This document shows positions 11,883 through 24,792 of a stretch of DNA of 64,000 bases, piece by piece. Numbering within the stretch: position 1 is the stretch's first letter; every line of letters begins with the position of its first letter. The translations under genes and the position numbers were made by a program. The notes under the pieces are model-generated. The model worked only from the letters and a program-made list of their open reading frames with translations. It had not been told where the DNA came from and ran no database searches. This DNA comes from Cokeromyces recurvatus (taxonomy: Eukaryota; Mucoromycota; Mucoromycetes; Mucorales; Mucoraceae), in contig NW_026251405.1 in NCBI RefSeq assembly GCF_025118155.1, forward strand, positions 310,001 through 374,000, written 5' to 3'.

Positions 11883-11883
<1 letters not shown>

Positions 11884-11923
<40 letters not shown>

Positions 11924-11941
11924 TTATAATAATAATAATAA
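11884..11941. repeat. (AAT)n microsatellite
   Basis: About 18 AAT units, interrupted once by CAATT, just downstream of the zinc-finger gene and probably in its 3' UTR. Confidence 0.9.
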
Positions 11942-12323
11942 AACTGACACCGTCATATCACTTGTATCTATTTATACCTTTTTTCAAAAAGGTCCTAATC
12001 TTGCTTCTCAGGTCTGTGCTTTAAGGCATATAATGACCTTAAATGAATCATCGCTAAGAGGTTAAATTTACTATTATTAGTACTTGTATATCTAAATAAA
12101 ATTGTTCTTTTTTATAAACTCAACCAATTCCGTTCCTTTTTTCATTTTGTTGCTATGCAAATCAAATAGTAAGGTGACTGTTAATGTATAATTGCACGGA
12201 CTTTTTTTTTTCTTCCCAGAAGTAATACATAATATGTACGCCCTGCTGTACAACAGTATATCAAGTGTCAAATATTAAAATTTGTCTTTTTATTTTATTT
12301 ATTTATTTCATTTCATTTCAATA

Positions 12324-12488
12324 ATGGATGACACTAACTTGAAGCTAACCGTAGATGTCGGTCAAAAAATACTCCAACATTTAAATAAACTAACAAATCA
12401 AGTTAATATTAAAATTGACATTGGGCCGAATGTGATGTTAGCGATTAAGTACATTGCTGGTTCCTTCATCATTTATAAATCAATTGAC
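12324..12488 (+). CDS. Putative tiny membrane protein, 3' end uncertain
   Basis: ATG at 12324 follows a TTTATTTCATTTCA leader like those of nearby genes and opens a 55-codon stretch with amphipathic sequence (KILQHLNKLTNQVNIKIDIG) and one likely membrane helix (VMLAIKYIAGSFIIY). A GTAAGT donor at 12489 follows directly. No acceptor is certain: the AG near 12592 would give an immediate stop, and the AG near 12724 would add a Ser-rich tail; without splicing the frame runs 14 more codons to 12533. No family is recognised. Coding status is likely but unproven. Confidence 0.4.
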
Positions 12489-12858
12489 GTAAGTATTATA
12501 GATTCATATTTTAAATTTAACCTTATAAAGTAGTATATGCATAAAATTGACGTCAATGATAAAGTCTATATCCAATATAATTATCTCAAATAGTAATAAA
12601 ATACAACGAAATCATAATGAAATAAAAGAAAGAAAAGGTTCATATTATTAATAATAATAATAATCAACCTCACCTCCTCCCATACAAATATTCTATTTTT
12701 CTTCTTTTCCTTCTTAAATAACAGAGTAGTAGTAGTTGTAGTAGTAGGGGTTTTAAAAAAAAATCCACTTTTTTTCTTATTTCTATTTTTGATCCTTTCT
12801 TTTTTATTTTATTTTTATTTTATTTTTATTTTTAAATATACACATAAATATATATAAA

Positions 12859-13545
12859 ATGAATAATTTAAGAGTATTAAAAGCTTTTTATAATAAATCT
12901 TATGATAAACGACCCATTTTAACATTATGTGTAGCAAACGGGATTTTAGGTGCTATTAGTGACAGTTTAGCACAAACGATCTCCCTTTATGATAAGAACA
13001 ATGATCGTTATTTACCTGAAAAATTGAAAAGACATGAAGATAAATGGTCCACAACGACACAGTGGGATTTCAAGCGAACTTTTCGATTCGCAGCTTATAA
13101 CTTTTGTGTAGCTCCCTTAGGTGGGAAATGGTATATGTTTTTAGATAAATTTTTCCCAATGCCAGCAGCAATAACGACAACAGTTGTTTCAAAGACAGTT
13201 CAAGCGCAAATTGCAAAAAGGGTCAATGGCATGGCAATTAAACGTATGGTGACAGATCAAACATTATTTGCACCTGCAGGGTTAGCTCTATTTTTCACCG
13301 TGATGGGTTTAGCAGAGACAGGGAAATGGGAAGGTGTTCAAGAAAAGTTTAGAGACGCTTTTGCGCCTGCTTTGATTGCTAATTATAAAATATGGCCGGC
13401 TGTTCAATTTATCAATTTTAAATGGATGCCTCTACAGTATCGTTTACCCTTTGTTAGTAGTCTAGGTATTTTATGGAATGCTTATTTAAGTTGGTTAAAT
13501 AATGCCTCAAAACAAGAAGAAGAAGTTTTGGCATTATCAAATTAA
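12859..13545 (+). CDS. Mpv17/PMP22/Sym1-family membrane protein
   Basis: Intronless, 228 residues. The family consists of four-helix proteins of the inner mitochondrial or peroxisomal membrane, with yeast Sym1 and human MPV17 as the best-known members; their exact transport role is debated. The N-terminal signature (YDKRPILTLCVANGILGAISDSLAQ) and the C-terminal block (NYKIWPAVQFINFKWMPLQYRLPFV, then WNAYLSW) are classic. An insertion of charged residues (YLPEKLKRHEDKW) lies between helix 1 and the conserved WDFKRTFRFAAY segment, a common fungal variation. Which organelle it serves cannot be read from the sequence. It is followed by 240 bp of AT-rich DNA and then the convergent LYS2 gene. Confidence 0.9.
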   Translation: MNNLRVLKAFYNKSYDKRPILTLCVANGILGAISDSLAQTISLYDKNNDRYLPEKLKRHEDKWSTTTQWDFKRTFRFAAYNFCVAPLGGKWYMFLDKFFPMPAAITTTVVSKTVQAQIAKRVNGMAIKRMVTDQTLFAPAGLALFFTVMGLAETGKWEGVQEKFRDAFAPALIANYKIWPAVQFINFKWMPLQYRLPFVSSLGILWNAYLSWLNNASKQEEEVLALSN

Positions 13546-13788
13546 AAAAAAAGGACTTTTGTATGTATATAAAATCATTTGTAAATAATAAGATGTTTTT
13601 TTTTATCCACTCTATGTATTCCTTTCAAATCAAATAAATATATTTATATATTTATTAGATTATTATGATATACAAGTGTCATTTTATTATTATAAAATGT
13701 ATACTACAAATAGATTAAAAAAATAAAAAAAATAAAAAAGTTGCAATTAAATGTGTCTTATAATACATATGATAAAATTTTTTTTTCT

Positions 13789-16700
13789 TTAATGCTTGGC
13801 ACCACTACGTTGTAATAAAGTAACATTTGCGTTCAATTTAGGTAGAGGGCGACCATCATGAGCTGTAGGTGTAGGCATATATCCAACTTTAATTAGATAA
13901 GCTAGATAGAGACCTAGCAAATCAAGAGTCATTAAGGGTTGTTGAACGTTATCAAGAGCTAACAAGCTTTTAGTATGACTATCATCCAATAGAGCACTCT
14001 TAGTAGATGTTGGTAAATCATCCAAGACAAAATGAAGAAGAGGGAAAAGTGAATGATTTTGTGACTTGAGTGTGTACTCCATCAACTTGTTTCTCCAATC
14101 AATGTATTCTGTCTGTTGGCATGAGTAACCAAAAGTTAATAATGCACCAAATAGATCATTAAAGGTGAAGTTTGCTGGATGCGTCACCTGAAGAACACGT
14201 AATTTTGTAGATACTTCATGATGATAAGCCGAGCTTGCGACAACCGAGGCAACATAGTCGACTGAACAACAGTTAACATCATTAGCCATAGCAGGTAAAT
14301 AGCCAAGTTCTACACATCCCTTTAACAAACGCCAGATAAAATCATCCGTATTTGTGACACCGGTGCGTGAATCACCCAAGATATAACCAGGTCGGATGAT
14401 GGTGGCAGGCATACCACGTCTTTGAGCCTCCATAATCAGCTTTTCTGCTACCCACTTGCTTTGACCATATCCGTTTTCAAGTCCTGTACGTCCTCTTTCA
14501 AGATCATCTTCTTCAGAGACAGGCAAACCAGGTTCAATATAGGCGGGGGTATCGAGAACGGAAGTAGAGGAGACGAAATGGAATGACTTTTGAGTGTGTT
14601 CAGTTGCTAAACGCATAGCCCAAAGGGTACCGAGGACATTGGGTGCACGCAATTGATGATATGGATAGACCCAATGGACAAGAGCACCATTGTGAATAAC
14701 TGCATCTGACGATGATGTACAATAGTTCCAATCCTCCTCTGAGAGTCCCAAGTGGTCACCTGCCAAATCACCACAGATAGCCTCAATACGATTTTCCCAG
14801 TCCTCCTTCCAAACTAAATGATTCATCGCAGCTTGTTTGACACGTTGGAAGGCAAGTGATTTGTCTTTAGCACGAACAATACAGATGACCTTCTCTGTAT
14901 CAGGATAACTAAGGAGTTTATCAAGGATAAAGGCGCCCAAGAAACCAGTACAGCCTGTCAACACAAATCTACGTCCCTCATTAGGAGTCACTAAAGGACG
15001 ATAAGAGGTGGCAATAAATTCTTGACCCAAGAGCTCAAGGTCAGCAGCATAATCTACTTCTTCCTTCTTTCCCGCTGTTTCCTTGGATGGCTCTGGATGA
15101 GTGTTGCCCTCAAGTAACAAATCACTACTTTGTAACTTTGTGACTTCACGAGCAAGACCAGCGATGGTGGGTTCAGCAAAGACAAGACCAAGAGGAGTAT
15201 CCACCTGGAACCTCTGACGAATTTCAAAAATAAGACGTGTAGCAATCAAGGAATGACCACCGATATCAAAGAAATTTTCATTTACATCAATGACAGGATC
15301 AGAAGCTGGGAGAAGTTCTTTCCAGATGTCATGAATAATAGCTTCATTAGGCGACATAGCTGAAAGTGGACCCTGATTTGATGTAACGACCTTTTTATTG
15401 AAATGAGCCGTATCTGGGAATGGTAAAGCATTCTTATCTACTTTACCATTCGGGGTAAGCGGCATACGAACTAAAGGTACAAAGACAGAGGGGATAGCAT
15501 AGGATGGAAGCTTTTGCTTCAAGTAATCACGGATGTGTCGAATCAGTCTACGGTAACGATGAGTTGAACGAAGATCATTAGGATCATGATCTTGTTCATC
15601 ATCTTCAGTTGCACTTGCAAAGTCGGCATTTGTAGCAGAGATATTTGGCACAAAGTAGGCAACTAATGTCTGCTCTTCATTCTTATCACGACGAACCAGA
15701 GTAACATTTTCACGAATACAGGGATGTTGAGACAAATGGGTATCGATCTCACCTAGTTCAATACGGAACCCACGAATCTTGATTTGATCATCAGCACGAC
15801 CCGTACATTCAACATTTCCATCAGGACGATATCGACCTAAATCACCTGAGCGATACATACGGTCTCGTTTACCTAAATAGAATTCCTTCCATGCATTCCC
15901 TTCTACACACGATTCATCATGATCTTCATTCTCGTAAGGGTTTGGCACAAACCAATTAGGAATGAATTTCTCAGCTGTGGCTTCAGGTAATTCAAGATAC
16001 CCCTCAGCAAGACCAGGAGCACGAACATAGATTTCGCCAATCTCACCTACACCACACATCTTTGTACGATCATGACGATTGACAACCAAGAGCTGAACGT
16101 TTACCATGCCTTTACCAGCTGCAATGACATCCTTTTGAGAAGTTAAGAATGCAGGGTGAGTAGAGCGAGCAGGTACAATAAAATGAGAAACAGAACGTTG
16201 CGTTTCAGTAGTACCATACATATTGATGACAGCAACATTAGGAGCATACTTTTGAATACGAGCTGCATCACGCTTAGTTAAGATGTCGCCAACAAAGAAA
16301 GCATTCAGTAACGATGGAATCTCTACTTGAGCATGAGAAGATAAAAGTTGACCCATAGCAGGTGTCAAATGAGTGACGGTGACTTGAGATTTATTCATCC
16401 ATTCAGCAAGACGTCCGGGGATACCAATGTCTTCAGATGTAGGAACATGTAGCTCCGCACCCAAGAATAGAGGAGTAAAGATATCACGTTGAATAGGATC
16501 ATGTGCAATACCTGAAAGCATCGTAAACTTATCATTACTTGAAAGTCCAAACGTTTCTGCCATCCAAGGATAGAAATGGGTTAAAGAAAAGTGTCGACCC
16601 CGTACACCCTTAGGAATACCCGTACTACCACTTGTGAAACTTAAAGTGCCAATGCTATCAGGACCAATCACAACATTGACATTTTTAGAAGCTTTATCAC

Positions 16701-18120
16701 GAACATTATCTAATAAATCCTCTGTATTATTATTCGAAATACCACCATATAGATGTCCATTAGGATCAATCTTGAGACTTGGAATTTCACAAATAATATG
16801 TTGTTCTCTCTTAATGTAGTCTCTTACTGAATCAGCAATAGAACCAGCTTCTTTCAAAACAATCAATCCACGAGGTTTTGCAACAGAAAGATAAATTTCT
16901 TGACGAGCAGGAGGATAAGCAGGATCTTAAAAAAAAAGTTAGTAAAAGATTACAAAAAAAAAAAAAAAAAAAAAAAAAACTTCAAAAATTAACTTACCAA
17001 TTACACTAAAGGTAGCACCAGCTTTAAGAACACCCATTATGGCAATAACAAGATCAACACCTCTAAAGGCATAAATCATAACTACATCTTCTCTTTGGAT
17101 TCCATTATTTAATAGGTAATGAGCCACCATATTAGAAGCATAATGAATTTGTTGATAATTATAAATAATCCTCTTGTCTGTACCATCCAGAGATTCTACG
17201 ATGCAAGTACGTTCAGGGTGCTTACTAGCATTTGAAGCAAAGATATCTGTGATAGCACCTCTCCATTGAGACCAATGCAAATCTAAAGTTGGATCTGGAA
17301 GCGGAGAACCAGGTAAACCTGAATCGGACAAAAGGATCTTACCTACTGGTAGATCCTGATTTTTAGCAGCTGCTTCGATTAAAGTAACCAACTGTGAAAA
17401 GATGTAACTGATACGTTTAGGAGAGAATAAAATTTGATTATAGACAATACGAATAGATATAGGACGAAGAAAAGAGGTTCTAAGAGAGGAGGATTGCTCA
17501 GGAGAAGAAATAAAGATTGTTAAATCAGAGCTAGCTGATGTATTCTTCAAGTGCTGTTGAGATGGTGTATCAATCGCATTATAAAACCGAACTCGACAAA
17601 GTGGACGTCTAGAATCCATATCAATGCCTTCATAGATAGCTTCATATATTTGATCAATTGATGTTTCATGCATTAAAGCTTCTTGTTCGACCTTATAAAA
17701 GATAGATACATATGAGTATTCTTTTACTTTTATTCCCTTTCATTCCAATTTGATATATTGATTTACCTTTGTAATCATGTCGATCAGATTACTTAATGAT
17801 TTAGTAGGATCTACATTTAGACGTAGGATTAAAGGATTACCAGTTGGAGAAGAAGTACCGATAGGAAAGTCTTCATCACCTGTATAACGTTGTAAGAGAA
17901 CCGAAAATGCAGCTAAGATGATATGAAAAGGTGTAGGACGAACAGGTATTAAAGAAAATTGGACAAGACTCATTAATGTTTGTTCAGGAAGATCAAATGC
18001 TTGAACCTCTTCTACTGTACGTGGAGGCAAAGATCTAGGATAATCTGTCGGTACTTGTAAGTCAGTTAAATTTTGAAGATGTGTCTTCCAGAATGGGATA
18101 TTATCATTTGCATTCACCAT
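13789..18120 (-). CDS. LYS2: L-2-aminoadipate reductase, large subunit (lysine biosynthesis)
   Basis: Exons 18120-17767, 17691-16998 and 16925-13789 join in phase (0, then 1) to give 1394 residues, the usual fungal Lys2 size. It activates alpha-aminoadipate with ATP, loads it on a phosphopantetheine arm and reduces it with NADPH to the semialdehyde. Domains in order: degenerate condensation-like N-terminus (about 1-230), adenylation domain with TSGSTGIPKG (about 447), YGTTETQRSV, YRSGDLGRYRPDG and NGKVDKNALPFP, carrier domain with FFDIGGHSL (about 900; Ser is the pantetheine site), and reductase domain with the NAD(P) loop LTGCTGFLGAFIL (about 1008) and a YGQSKW catalytic motif. Lys5-type phosphopantetheinyl transferase would be needed in trans. 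The codons look better optimised than in neighbouring genes. Homocitrate synthase of the same pathway lies 5 kb away. Confidence 0.97.
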
Positions 18121-18485
18121 ATTGTCTATATGAAAAAAGAAGAGTGTTTAAACGAAAACAAGAAAGAATAACAAAAAATAAAAAGGAACGAAAAAATAAA
18201 AAAAAAGCCAAATATATTTATATGCTTTAGTGAATTGCTCAAAATGGAAAATAATTGAGAGATGAAAAGATCATCAGTCAAAAAGGAAATGCTGGCTTTA
18301 AATTCCAAACCCCCTCCACATAAAGATTGATAAAGTTTTTTTTTTTTTTTTTTTTTTAAAGATTATCAGTAAATTATTATTATTATTATTATTATTACTA
18401 TGTGTCCAGAACAAAAAAAAACCATGTATATATGTATATCTAAATTACCCTTCTCTCCTCTTTCTCTTTCATTATTTACTTATTA
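18121..18485. other. LYS2 promoter spacer, no gene
   Basis: Upstream of LYS2 and downstream of KEI1. It contains a 20-nt T run near 18338 and a (TTA)n patch near 18375. I see no TGACTC (Gcn4-type) site. Confidence 0.5.
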
Positions 18486-19315
18486 TTAGTCTTGAGCTGG
18501 CTTAGGTAATACTGCTTGTTCAGTAATATTTCTTCCACTAGAAATTGTATCTTCAAGGTCAATATCTTCATTTGTTGATAATCTTGAATAAGTTAATCTA
18601 TTAATTAACTTGTAGTAGCGAGTAACGACATATGTGAAATAGAACTATGAAAGACACAATGATAAGTTATTTATCACAAGAAAAAGAACAAAACAAGATT
18701 CTCTTACATGAATTAATCGTAATACAATTAATACTGCAATGCTAACTCGACTTTCCATTTTAAATAAACGATTGTACTCAGCTAATTTTTCAGGGTCATC
18801 TGCAAGTTCTGGTAAACTATGATCAGTAAATACGAACCAAGATACTGAGAACCATATAGTAGTTATTAAACTAAGGAAACAATCAAGCCAAAAGAACATT
18901 GTATACCATCGAAGAATACGAACATTATCCTATTATATACAATTAATACAGTGAATATTAAAAAAAATAGAATCTTTCTACTTACTGTATACAAGCCATA
19001 AAGACCATATGAAAAGACAACAATAGCAAATAAAGAGTAAACATATAATAGAGTAGCAAATGTGTCACTAAAATCAAACGATAATATTCCATAAAATCCG
19101 GACAATTTATTCAACTATAATAATAGATTAATCAAAAAGTGGCATGTTATTAATTTGTATATAGTAAGCTTACAATCCCAAAAATTGTAATGAGTGACAC
19201 TCCTAGTGTAAAACGAATTTAGGACTTTAGTCTAATCTATATTTCATACCTAGTTTAATTTACCTGTTTTTATGGGAATGAAACCAAAACAATGTCTTCC
19301 TTTTGATGATGGCAT
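18486..19315 (-). CDS. KEI1: Inositol phosphorylceramide synthase subunit Kei1
   Basis: Five exons (19315-19264, 19202-19174, 19114-18986, 18929-18708, 18644-18486) give 196 residues, with all junctions in phase. Kei1 is the Golgi partner of Aur1, which makes the fungal sphingolipid IPC. The opening matches the family: CFGFIPIKTGVSLITIFG, then NKLSGFYGIL, a second helix (TLLYVYSLFAIVVFSYGLYGLY), RILRWYTMFFWLD leading into helix 3 (LDCFLSLITTIWFSVSW), and a fourth helix before FYFTYVVTRYYKLI. The C-terminal 40 residues are polar and cytosolic. Exon 2 is only 29 nt. Yeast Kei1 is cut by Kex2; no clear KR site is visible here. The gene is divergent from the sorting nexin. Confidence 0.88.
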
Positions 19316-19405
19316 GTTTGTATGAATATTATTACAAGAAAAAAAAAATCTTATTTGTTACAAACTGGATGACATTAATTCCACATGATACAAAGTCCGT
19401 CTAAC

Positions 19406-19436
<31 letters not shown>

Positions 19437-19587
19437 TTATATTTTTATACACACATTTGTATACATGTTTATCTTTTTGATTTATAGCTCTTTGCCTTAA
19501 ACTTGGACTCCAAATAGCTGAATAATTCTTTCAACTACTACAATAGCCTAAGAATGGTTATCTGATAGATATACAAGAAGCTCTTTG

Positions 19588-19625
<38 letters not shown>

Positions 19626-19951
19626 CGTAAAGTTCCTTTGACCTTTTTGAATTTCCTTAGTCTTTTCAAGTCTTGTTCAGTCTTAACTTAACTTGATAGT
19701 AATATATATTTTTAATATTCCGTTTTACTATATTATTTTCCTTTCATCTTGATTTCTTTTTTGCTATAAAAGTCACAAACATGTCTATATTTTATTGTTA
19801 CAGCAATAGTTGTATGCCTTTTTTATATTGGCGCCATTTGAATAACTAATTTAGCTAAAAAAGGTCTTGGTGTTTTTTTTTTCTTTTTTTTTATTACTAT
19901 TTATAATAATAACGCAAAGGACATATTAGCATCAGCTTTCCCTTTAATACA
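19316..19951. promoter_or_regulatory. Divergent intergenic region between KEI1 and the sorting nexin
   Basis: 636 bp between two outward-facing start codons, so it probably carries both promoters. It contains a 29-nt A run near 19404, a 32-nt T run at 19591-19622 and T-rich leaders. No specific factor site is identifiable. Confidence 0.55.
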
Positions 19952-22731
19952 ATGACTTGTACAACAGGAGTAGAAGAACTGAAAGAAATATTACGAATAT
20001 ATACAGGCGCTGATAACAAAAAGATATTAAGAGAAATTGCCCCCTTTGCAACTTTATTTTCCCTAGTCATTTATGCTATTTTACTCATTCAGGATGGTCA
20101 TCATTTTTTGATCTTTCTTATCCTTGGATTTGGATTAGGAGCTTTTTATTTTAACAAAGCAGAAAGTAAACTGAAAATAGAGGAATATGAACGAAACTTG
20201 AACTTTTTGGAACAACAAGAACAAGTATATATACAGACATATATATATATATAAAAATATATTATGGCGTGATTAAGCTAGCAGGTTTAACTTTAATAAT
20301 TGTAGTTTAGTAATACTTATGAGCCTGAACAGAGTATCGAACTCTATTATCCACCTTTAACTACCGTTATTAATCAATTATTAGACTATGTTATGCGTGA
20401 TTTTATTGCTAGTTGGTGGACCCCATTAAATGAATATAAAGATCCTACATTTGAAAAGGTGGCGAGAGAAAGACTGAATATTGTGTGTCTAAACCTTCAA
20501 AAAATTCTATTAAATCAAGAAAGAAATGATATCGTCATGTCTACTTTATATGGTGTAGCAAATACTCTTATTATTCATATGGTAAGAAGTAAATTGAAAA
20601 AAAAAATTTTTTTTTGCATAAATAATTCAATATCTGCTTCTTTTTCTGTTTGTTTGTTAATGGGGATTATTAGAGAGAGTGTAGAGCTTTTGAAGATTCA
20701 AAATTAACAATAGAGGAATACGTCTTGAGCAATCCCCAATCTCCTTTTGCACAATTATTGTCTAAAGAAAAACAGCATAAACAATTAAGAGGACTTAGTC
20801 ACCTATTTTTAAAGAAAACACTTCCAACTCCAGATAGAGACTCACATTTGTTAATGAGTTTATTTACAGAACTATTGGCTATATTTGTATTTGGAAATGT
20901 ATTGGACAGTTTAAGTGATCCTGATTTCCTTAATTGTTGGATCATAGATTTTCTTTCAGATAAAGAAAAGACAGTAACGATTGCATCTACTCTCTCTGAT
21001 ACGATCCTAAAGGAAGAGTTGAATAAAAACAATATACCTAGTAGACTTTCAGAAGAATTTACCAACGAGGATTGTTCGATAATAACTGTAAATAATAATG
21101 GTGTAATTCAAAAATCAACTACTTTAGAAGATAATAATATAAATAACATCGAACAACCTACTACGCCAACTGATACCTTTCAATTAAATAGGAAACCAAC
21201 ACCTATTATAACAGCAGTAGAAAAGAATCATGAAATCACCCTTTTAGCATCTTTACAATCTCCTCCTTCTCATGTATTGCAATCACCATTAGGACCGCCT
21301 ATGATGATCTTTCAACCTGGTTCTGTTAATTTTACTATTATGGATATATCAGCTCCTCAATCAAATGGTCAATTCATCAATAAATCAGAGCTTATTTATC
21401 TTGTTCAAATTGAAAGACCCGCTATGGAAGATCATGCTAGTTCTGAAGGTGGTGGCTATGTGATTACGAGAACGTATAGCGACTTTGAAGGCTTTAACAC
21501 TATTTTATATGCAAGACATACAAAACGAGCTACTAAACTTCAATTAAAACTTCCATTAGATATAGCATTCAAGTCATGGTTAAAAAAGTCTTCATCCTAT
21601 CAACAAAAGAAAAAAATGCCTCTAGATAAAATAAGTGAAGAGTTAGAAAAATACATTCATCTTGTTGTAGAGGATAATGAACTAGGAACAGATCCAATTA
21701 TTTTATCCTTCCTTAGAAAGGAGACGCGATCAGATATAGCAGAGGATGGTGGAGGTAGGGTTGTATCATTTTCAGAAGAATTTAAAGATGAAGTTGCGAT
21801 GGCCCATTCCTTTTTAACTACCAATACATCGAAATCTTTATTTTCTCGTAACAGTAGCAGTAGTACTCTAAACAACCTTATCACTAGCAATAGTGTCGAA
21901 TCATTTCATACCAAGATAGATAATCACAGTAGTATCACCTCAGGAGGAGAGAGAGTTAGTATAGATCAAGAGAGTCCAAAATGGTTTGCACCAAAGGCAA
22001 AGAGTCGAAAGGATTCAATTTCAAGTATTCAAAGTAATTTATCCAAAGACACCTCTTCAATTACAACAAGAGAAGAAAGTGATAATGGACAAAGTGAAGA
22101 TAACGTAGTAGGATTATCTATCCATTATCTTGAATTAGAACAAGAAGGAGAAGAAAAAGAAAAAGTGAAAAAACCCCAAAAGGCAACGATCACTAAACAC
22201 AAAGATAATCATACATTCAGTAACAATAATAAAGCCCTATCTTCAATGGATGTTGAACTTTTGATTGAAACAACCTATGCACTTATTATCGAGATATTTA
22301 ATCTTACTAGTTCTAACAATAAGGCGTGGATGCGAAGATCTATTTTAAATTTATTAAGAGAGATCGTACGACGTTCCTATTCCGAATTTATCTCTGAACA
22401 ATATACTGATTTTGTGAATGAATACATGTCCTCAGATGCCATTGTACATGTATTAAATCAATTAGGAGAAAAATTCTGGCCAGAAGGTAAATGGATATTA
22501 GATGGTAAAGAACAAATGAAACGTACAGATGAAGATAAAGAAAAGAGTAAACAGCAAGCAAGGGATTTACTAATGACTGGATTAATTCCAAATGCAGTAA
22601 GGCAATTAATTGGTGATCAAAACTGTAATAAAGCAATGGATCGAATTTGGGCTCGTTGTCAAGACCCTGATTTAAATAGGGTTCTTATTCTTCAACTATT
22701 AGAACGTATCATAAAACCAATTTTAGGTTAA
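19952..22731 (+). CDS. PXA-PX-nexin_C sorting nexin (Mdm1/SNX13/SNX14/SNX25 group)
   Basis: Exons 19952-20224, 20306-20581 and 20674-22731 (all phase 0) encode 868 residues. Two adjacent hydrophobic segments near residues 32-70 anchor the N-terminus. A PXA domain follows (about 100-290: YYPPLTTVINQLLDYVMRDF, SWWTPL, LLMSLFTELLA). The PX domain lies at about 395-520 (VQIERP, ITRTYSDFEGFNTIL, LQLKLPLD, LEKYIHLVV), then a 150-residue Ser-rich linker, and a nexin C-terminal domain (about 700-860: VELLIETTYALIIEIFNL, ILNLLREIVRRSYSEFI). Members tether the ER to vacuole/endosome or lipid droplets by binding phosphoinositides and fatty acids. The RGS domain usual between PXA and PX in Mdm1 and SNX13 is not visible. 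Confidence 0.88.
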
Positions 22732-23174
22732 ATAATTGCATAATAATAATAATAATAATAAAGGAGAGTCACATAATGATAAAATAAATGAACGTAATAA
22801 TATATATGCAGCTGCTATTATCTTCCAGTAAAAAAGAAAAAAGATAATCAACTGAGTTTAAAAATAACATGATGTGAACCCCTAAAACTGATTATCATCT
22901 AATTCAAGCAAACTTCATTTGATTGACTTTATGATTGGCTAATTCAAAAAAGGCAATTGAATCTCTAATAACAAAAGCTTTCAATTTTTGATTTATCGTG
23001 ACTTTGAGAAGATGCTGATAATCTTTTTTTTTTTTTTTTTTATAAAAATAAACTTGTAGCTTGAATAAAATATAAATACAAATGCATTAAATCGATATCT
23101 TTTTTTTGTTTGTTCTTTTTTATTATTATATTTTTCATTAAATTATTCATATTCTCTATTTTAATTATAACAAA
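22732..23174. other. Spacer and promoter of homocitrate synthase, no gene
   Basis: AT-rich, with a short (TAA)n patch after the nexin stop, a 20-nt T run near 23023 and a TTATTATATTTTT leader before the ATG. No other feature is recognised. Confidence 0.5.
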
Positions 23175-24792
23175 ATGGCTCAAACTACTGGACTTCAAGC
23201 TAATGGAAACAACAATCCTAAGGAAGGTGTAAAGTCTCCTTATATGTCAAATGATCCTAATTCCAATGTTGCTAACTTTAAGATCATTGAATCCACTTTA
23301 AGAGGTAATAGCATATACATATATAATATATATATTTTACTTACATAATACATACACACACACACATATATATATATATAGAGGGTGAACAATTCGCAAA
23401 TGCTTTCTTTACTACTGAAAAGAAAATTGGTAAAAAGCAATAATACAAGTCTTATTCACTCTTCTTCTAGTACTGTATTAATCTTTTAAATTTTATATCC
23501 TTTAGAAATTGCTAAAGCACTTGATCAAATCGGTGTTGATTATCTAGAATTAACTTCACCTGCTGCATCTGAACAATCTCGTAATGATTGTAAAGTGATA
23601 TCCAGTCTTGGATTGAAGGCAAAGATTTTAACTCATATTCGTTGTCATATGGATGATGCCAAGTTAGCTATTGATACTGGTGTTGACGGTCTTGATGTCG
23701 TTATTGGTACTTCAAGTTTCCTTCGTGAATTCTCTCATGGTAAAGATATGGATTATATTACCAAGCAAGCCATTGAAGTCATCACCTACATTAAGAGTCA
23801 AGGTCTTGAAGTTCGTTTCTCTACTGAAGATTCCTTCCGTTCTGATCTTGTAGATCTTTTGAGCATTTATAAGGCCGTAGATAAGATTGGTGTAAACCGT
23901 GTTGGTATTGCTGACACAGTAGGTTGTGCTAATCCTCGTCAAGTATATGAACTTGTCAAGACCTTAAGAAGTGTAGTTAGCTGTGATATTGAATGTCATT
24001 TCCATAATGATACTGGTTGTGCTATTGCGAATGCTTATGCTGGTAATATATATATATATATATATATATATTTTTAAAAAAAAAAAGCTAACTTATTTAC
24101 TTACTTACTTACTTACTCCCTTTTATTTAGCCTTGGAAGCAGGTGCTACTCATATTGATACTTCTGTCCTTGGTATCGGTGAACGTAATGGTATTACTCC
24201 CTTAGGTGGTTTCTTGGCTAGAATGTATACTGGTGATAAGGAATACGTCAAGACAAAGTACAATTTAACCAAGATTCGTGAAGTGGAAAACATTATAGCT
24301 GATGCAGTTGAAGTGACTGTTCCCTTTAATAATTATATCACTGGTTATTGTGCATTCACTCATAAGGCTGGTATTCATGCCAAGGCTATCTTGAACAATC
24401 CTTCTACATACGAAATCTTGAATCCTACTGATTTCGGTATGACTCGCTATGTCAGTATTGGCCATCGCTTAACAGGTTGGAATGCTGTAAAGAATCGTGT
24501 AGAACAACTCAATTTAGATTTAACGGATGAAGATGCCAAAGCGGTTACTGCCAAGATCAAAGAATTAGCTGATGTACGACCTCTTTCTTTGGATGATGTT
24601 GATGGTAATTATACACATATAAAGACAACTATTATACTAAATGTCTTTTTTTTTATTATTTTTTATTTTATGTAATTAGTTTTACTTCGCTCTTATCATA
24701 AAGCTAAAGCTGCTGGTAGTCATACTATCTTTTTGGACACAATTGAAAAGCCTGAACAAATTGCTACTATCGTTGCTCAAGCATCTGCATAA
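23175..24792 (+). CDS. LYS20: Homocitrate synthase (first step of lysine biosynthesis)
   Basis: Exons 23175-23304, 23382-23429, 23506-24042, 24131-24604 and 24680-24792, all joined in phase 1, give 433 residues. The enzyme condenses 2-oxoglutarate with acetyl-CoA to homocitrate, the entry to the alpha-aminoadipate pathway, and is lysine-inhibited in fungi. TIM-barrel motifs include [19 protein letters not shown] (the Arg-Glu-Gly-Glu catalytic start), [17 protein letters not shown] SEDS block, [32 protein letters not shown] (metal-binding His pair with the early Asp/Glu), and [22 protein letters not shown] contributes the C-terminal active-site residues. LYS20 and LYS21 cannot be separated by sequence alone. 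Exon 2 is 48 nt. The next gene (SAM50) is convergent. Confidence 0.96.
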
